The position numbers and the translations under genes were made by a program. Below the pieces are notes generated by a model. That model did no database searches. It was not told where the DNA came from and saw nothing but the letters and a program-made list of their open reading frames with translations. From contig JAEDIW010000068.1 of assembly GCA_016296655.1 (NCBI GenBank), forward strand, positions 1 to 8,642: a stretch of 8,642 nt of DNA, written 5' to 3'. The stretch comes from Treponema sp. GTDB taxonomy: Bacteria > Spirochaetota > Spirochaetia > Treponematales > Treponemataceae. Below are positions 6,872-8,642 of this stretch, one piece after another; the stretch's first letter is position 1; every line of letters starts with the position of its first letter.

Positions 6872-6880
6872 AGTATACCA
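6872..6880 (-). promoter_or_regulatory. Extended -10 promoter of the ychJ-rlmB-transporter unit
   Basis: TGGTATACT on the minus strand (6872-6880) is an extended -10 (TGnTATAAT type). No -35 is well placed. Seven bases separate it from the ATG, so transcription should begin at or next to the start codon. It lies about 30 nt from the last attC site, so the array ends immediately upstream of the promoter. Confidence 0.5.
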
Positions 6881-6909
6881 AATACAATGATGTCATTCCA
6901 GTATTTTTA

Positions 6910-6973
6910 AATCAACAATGGGTTGTACCGCAGCGGGCTTGACCGGTTTGTCGGCTACGAACCTTTGTTATGG
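6910..6973 (-). repeat. attC site, last of the cassette array (complete, degenerate)
   Basis: Read on the minus strand it runs from R'' CCATAAC (6967-6973) to R' GTTGATT (6910-6916), 64 nt, the same length as the other full site. The inner arm around GTTCGTAGCCGACA (6949-6962) pairs with TGCGGTACAACC (6921-6932) and leaves extra bases only on the 5' arm, as expected for the bottom-strand hairpin used by integron integrase. The apical stem is imperfect, because CCGGTTTG replaces CCCGCTG. R' also deviates from GTTRRRY in one base. No attC lies further left, so this is the distal end of the array. Confidence 0.82.
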
Positions 6974-7133
6974 CAAAAATATTTCTTATACAGAATTAGC
7001 TTTCTTAATTCCTTTTTTCTTTAAGAATTTTTCTGTAAAATTTTTGAAGTAACGCTTCTATTATTATTTATTTTTTAAGCGGCGTAAAGCCGCGTTCTAC
7101 CGCTTCTTCGTCCAGACCTTAAGGTTTAATTAA
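6974..7133. other. Unexplained 3' part of the glycan-binding cassette
   Basis: About 160 nt between the hairpin after the cassette gene and the attC site. On the minus strand one frame reads GLDEEAVERGFTPLKK and stops (7068-7118), but a stop lies directly before it and there is no start codon. It looks like the tail of a lost gene. A further frame toward the attC reads KFLKKKGIKKANSV before a stop, also without a start. GCGGC/GCCGC forms a small hairpin (7079-7093). I cannot assign a function. Confidence 0.4.
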
Positions 7134-7168
7134 ATTTTAGAAAGCAAGCTTGACTTACTTTCTAAAAT
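7134..7168 (-). terminator. Hairpin after the glycan-binding cassette gene, weak terminator
   Basis: TTTTAGAAAG (7135-7144) pairs perfectly with CTTTCTAAAA (7158-7167). One C-A mismatch then separates it from a further AAG/CTT pairing. The hairpin lies 7 nt after the stop codon at 7175. On the minus strand it is followed by TTTAATT, a poor U-tract, so termination may be partial. Confidence 0.5.
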
Positions 7169-7174
7169 ATTCTT

Positions 7175-7977
7175 TCACCATATTGGTGATGCAGAAATTC
7201 CGGTTATACAAGTATCTTTATATTTTGTTTCCTTGTATACATCATCAATTATTAGTTTTATTCTTTTTACCTCTCCAGAAATTTTTACATTTGTAATTTC
7301 AACGTAATCATTGAACTGTATTTTTATTTCTTTTTTACCATCTACAATCAGTGTGGCACTTTTTAATCTTGAATTTTCTTTATATAAATGCGGCTTTTCT
7401 GGATTTACATATCCATTCAAAATCCTAATTATCCAACCGTTATAAGAATTATTTTTATATATATATCTTGGTTTAATTCAAATTCAAGATATTCTCCAAT
7501 ACCATAGTCTTCTTTACCTTCAACCCATGGAATATTATCTTTTACAAATCCCCAATCATCACAATCACCTGTGTACCATGCAAATAATGTTCCCTCCGGA
7601 GAATATGTATGATACTTGTCTGTTAAAGTTGAAGATGCTTTTATGTTTTTTATCATCCGGCCATTTAAATTAGCATTTCCTAATAAGTCATTAATATTGT
7701 AAGAATCAATTTTGTCATCTATAAAACAGTCCATGCCATCAATAAAAAACAAATCATATTCATTGTTTTTTAATTTTGAGTAGCCATTTTTATCAGTTTC
7801 AAGAAAGATTTCCTTTTTATTGTCTGAATAAAATGGGTTGGTATAAATTTTGCCTTTATCATCAGTTGTAATTTCGCAGATATCAGAATATTTATAATGT
7901 TTTAATTGTAATTGCTGCGAAAAAATAAACATACTTGCAAATGATACAATAATCAAAACCAAAAATATTTTTTTCAT
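7175..7977 (-). pseudogene. Secreted protein with F5/8-type (NADase-type glycan-binding) domain, frame broken at an AT repeat
   Basis: The gene is in two frames. Frame one (7429-7977, 182 residues) has a signal peptide (residues 1 to about 20, no lipobox), an unfamiliar region, and from about 113 the start of a discoidin-like domain: ASSTLTDKYHTYSP, WVEGKEDYGIGEYLEFEL. Frame two (to 7175) continues the same domain: NGYVNPEKPHLYKENSRLK and VYKETKYKDTCITGI. The order WVEG...GIGEY...NGY...YKxNxR...VYxxTKYxDTCI fits the family annotated as NADase-type glycan-binding domain, as I recall it. The break is at an (AT)5 tract (7457-7466). Removing one AT unit joins the frames into about 266 residues. 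AGGAAGG sits four bases before the ATG. No promoter is visible between the preceding attC and the gene. It may be a true pseudogene, a slippage-switched gene or a sequencing error. Confidence 0.7.
7456..7466 (-). repeat. (AT)5 dinucleotide tract at the frame break
   Basis: Eleven bases of alternating T and A inside the glycan-binding gene, directly followed on the coding strand by a run of A. The upstream frame reads on for only about a dozen codons past it. The domain continues in the frame that would follow the loss of one two-base unit. Confidence 0.8.
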
Positions 7978-7988
7978 TTTTCCTTCCT

Positions 7989-8013
7989 AAAAAAAGGGCA
8001 GGCCAGTGGCCTG
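7989..8013 (-). terminator. GC-rich hairpin and T7 tract between attC and the next cassette gene
   Basis: CAGGCCA-g-TGGCCTG (7999-8013) is a perfect palindrome. On the minus strand it is followed by CCC and seven T (7989-7995), just ahead of the Shine-Dalgarno of the glycan-binding gene. It should end transcripts from the brn cassette after the attC. It could also act as a leader attenuator. Confidence 0.6.
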
Positions 8014-8016
8014 TCG

Positions 8017-8080
8017 CCATAACAACGGGTTGTACCGCAGCGGGCTCGACCCGCTGTCGGCTACGAACTTCTTGTTATGT
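8017..8080 (-). repeat. attC site of the brn cassette (complete)
   Basis: Minus orientation, R'' ACATAAC (8074-8080) to R' GTTATGG (8017-8023). CAGCGGG (8038-8044) pairs with CCCGCTG (8050-8056) around a 5-nt loop. CCG/CGG, GTA/TAC and GTT/AAC follow outward. Unpaired bases at 8057, 8061 and 8065 are all on one arm. The AGCCG-A-C pattern with an extra A on the 5' arm is the same asymmetry seen in class 1 integron attC sites such as that of aadA7. The brnA stop lies four bases before R'', a typical cassette layout. Confidence 0.88.
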
Positions 8081-8084
8081 GTTT

Positions 8085-8297
8085 TTATTTACTAAACGCA
8101 ACTTCCAAATGTTTTTTTTCTTTTACACAATCCAGAAGATAATAATTGATAATATTCTGATAAGGCATACCTGTTTCTTCTGCCATATTTTTGAAATAAT
8201 CAATTACCTGATCATCAAGGCGAATTGTTATCTGTTTTTTGAGTCTGTCTGCATAAGGATTTTTTATCCCATTTGAAAAATCATAATTATCTCTCAT
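8085..8297 (-). CDS. brnA: BrnA-type antitoxin, ribbon-helix-helix protein
   Basis: A 70-residue protein. Residues 1-18 are a flexible N-terminus (MRDNYDFSNGIKNPYADR). KKQITIRLDDQVIDYFKNMA follows (19-38) as the ribbon strand and first helix, then GMPYQNIINYYLLDCV as the second helix. This is the usual BrnA/CopG-like layout. The protein binds and neutralises BrnT and, in the known family, represses its own operon. I chose the ATG at 8295-8297 because GGAGG lies eight bases before it, inside the end of the broken brnT. An upstream in-frame ATG at 8369 would only translate brnT remnant in the wrong frame. Intact, unlike its partner. Confidence 0.85.
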   Translation of the reverse strand: MRDNYDFSNGIKNPYADRLKKQITIRLDDQVIDYFKNMAEETGMPYQNIINYYLLDCVKEKKHLEVAFSK

Positions 8298-8298
8298 T

Positions 8299-8512
8299 TT
8301 ATTTTCCTCCATACTGTGCGGCTTCAAGGTTATTTGCTTTTCTTGCCGATATGATTCTAATTCTGTCATTTTCTACTTGAATGATCCGGATCTGCAATTA
8401 AAATTGCGTTTTCATCATAAAAAACACTTTTTGCTTCCTCAAAAGTTACTTTGTGTTTCGTATAATTCAATCCAGCTTTTACAGGATCCCATTCAAAGAT
8501 TATTTTATCCAT
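8299..8512 (-). pseudogene. brnT: BrnT-type toxin gene with an internal deletion
   Basis: The 5' part is a good BrnT: MDKIIFEWDPVKAGLNYTKH, then TFEEAKSVFYDENAILI and ADPDHS. The frame then stops after 48 residues at 8366. A second frame right after it gives the BrnT C-terminus VENDRIRIISARKANNLEAA followed by QYGGK and a stop at 8299, one base before the brnA ATG. The family is usually about 90 residues, a RelE-like ribonuclease. Here the two ends total about 70 codons. The middle strands between DPDHS and VxNDxIRIISARK are gone (roughly 60-70 nt) and the frame is shifted. The toxin should be inactive. The ATG at 8510-8512 has no Shine-Dalgarno; the promoter predicts a leaderless mRNA. A recoding event seems unlikely because the core itself is missing. 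Confidence 0.82.
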
Positions 8513-8529
8513 AATTATATTATAATTAT
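8511..8529. promoter_or_regulatory. Operator-like palindrome over the brnT -10 and start codon
   Basis: ATAATTATA-t-TATAATTAT is a perfect 9-base inverted repeat with a one-base centre. It covers the -10 hexamer and the first two bases of the brnT ATG. BrnA-type antitoxins repress their own promoters, so this is the natural candidate operator. Confidence 0.6.
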
Positions 8530-8548
8530 ACAATACTTCTTTTGTCAA
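8519..8548 (-). promoter_or_regulatory. Consensus sigma-70 promoter of brnTA
   Basis: Minus strand: TTGACA (8543-8548), 18 bases, TATAAT (8519-8524), both perfect. Two more overlapping TATAAT copies flank the -10, at poorer spacing. Six bases separate the -10 from the ATG, so the transcript should start on the A of ATG. Confidence 0.8.
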
Positions 8549-8555
8549 ATAAAAA

Positions 8556-8595
8556 GGCGGGCTTGACCGCGTGTCGCTACGAACCTTTGTTATGT
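8556..8595 (-). repeat. Truncated attC site
   Basis: Minus orientation: R'' ACATAAC (8589-8595), then GGTTCGTAG, the 5' arm and the TCAAG loop, as in the other sites. After CCCGC (8558-8562) the match ends and brnT promoter DNA begins. About 24 nt, including the whole right arm and R', are missing. This site should not recombine as a normal attC. Confidence 0.75.
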
Positions 8596-8596
8596 G

Positions 8597-8642
8597 CTAT
8601 TTCCTGTCTGAAATCAATTTTATGACCGCATCAACTAGCTTT
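8597..8642 (-). CDS. C-terminal end of the preceding cassette gene
   Basis: The last 14 codons (KLVDAVIKLISDRK) and a TAG stop at 8597-8599, one base before attC R''. The stop position right at an attC is what a cassette gene would show. The rest lies beyond the window, so no function can be given. Confidence 0.5.
   Translation of the reverse strand, partial: KLVDAVIKLISDRK

Noticed and set aside
8079..8276. Plus-strand 65-residue frame
   Set aside because: Antisense to brnA, Phe/Ile-rich from complementary Lys/Asn codons, with no start signal.
8366..8512. Functional short BrnT toxin of 48 residues
   Set aside because: The missing C-terminal half is still present downstream in another frame, which points to a deletion and frameshift rather than a natural short form.
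6910..8595. CRISPR array
   Set aside because: The three repeats are about 0.5-1.1 kb apart, fold as attC hairpins and flank genes, so there is no spacer structure.
6910..8642. Insertion sequence or transposon ends
   Set aside because: No transposase and no inverted terminal pair around the region. The repeats are direct and show attC asymmetry.

Overview
The window looks like host-associated Treponema (Spirochaetota). It is AT-rich, and one edge carries the start of a treponeme-like aspS. It also has an outer-membrane barrel protein with a signal peptide and a terminal phenylalanine, and cassette-array repeats of the type known from the Treponema denticola integron. The assignment is inferred from gene content and sequence style, not from a search.

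Left part (1-3660). The 5' end of aspS (minus) is followed by a membrane-anchored GGDEF diguanylate cyclase (minus). The cyclase has a run of ten G directly ahead of its Shine-Dalgarno. A gene-free stretch of about 500 nt holds a REP-like inverted repeat. Next comes a plus-strand beta-barrel outer-membrane protein with a strong terminator. That terminator overlaps the 3' end of an unrecognised minus-strand coding remnant that appears frameshifted.

Middle part (3600-6900, all minus). A hemolysin-III/PAQR-like membrane protein with a long basic helical N-terminal extension has its own promoter and terminator. Upstream of it is a tight unit of a ychJ-like SEC-C protein, rlmB and a TauE/SafE transporter. 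Junctions in that unit are TAATG and ATGA overlaps, so the three genes are probably co-transcribed and translationally coupled from an extended -10 promoter just outside ychJ.

Right part (6910-8642). This is the distal end of an integron gene-cassette array in minus orientation. It contains two complete 64-nt attC sites (6910-6973 and 8017-8080) and one half-site (8556-8595). The cassettes hold the last codons of an unknown gene, a brnT toxin gene broken by an internal deletion, an intact brnA antitoxin, and a secreted protein with an F5/8-type (NADase-type glycan-binding) domain whose frame breaks at an (AT)5 tract. The integrase is not in the window and would be expected to the right, or the array may lack one. 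The array abuts the ychJ promoter, which marks the border between cassette and core DNA.

The most notable points are the array end with its decaying toxin-antitoxin cassette and truncated attC, three genes whose promoters predict near-leaderless mRNAs, and two simple-sequence tracts (G10 and (AT)5) placed where length changes could alter expression.
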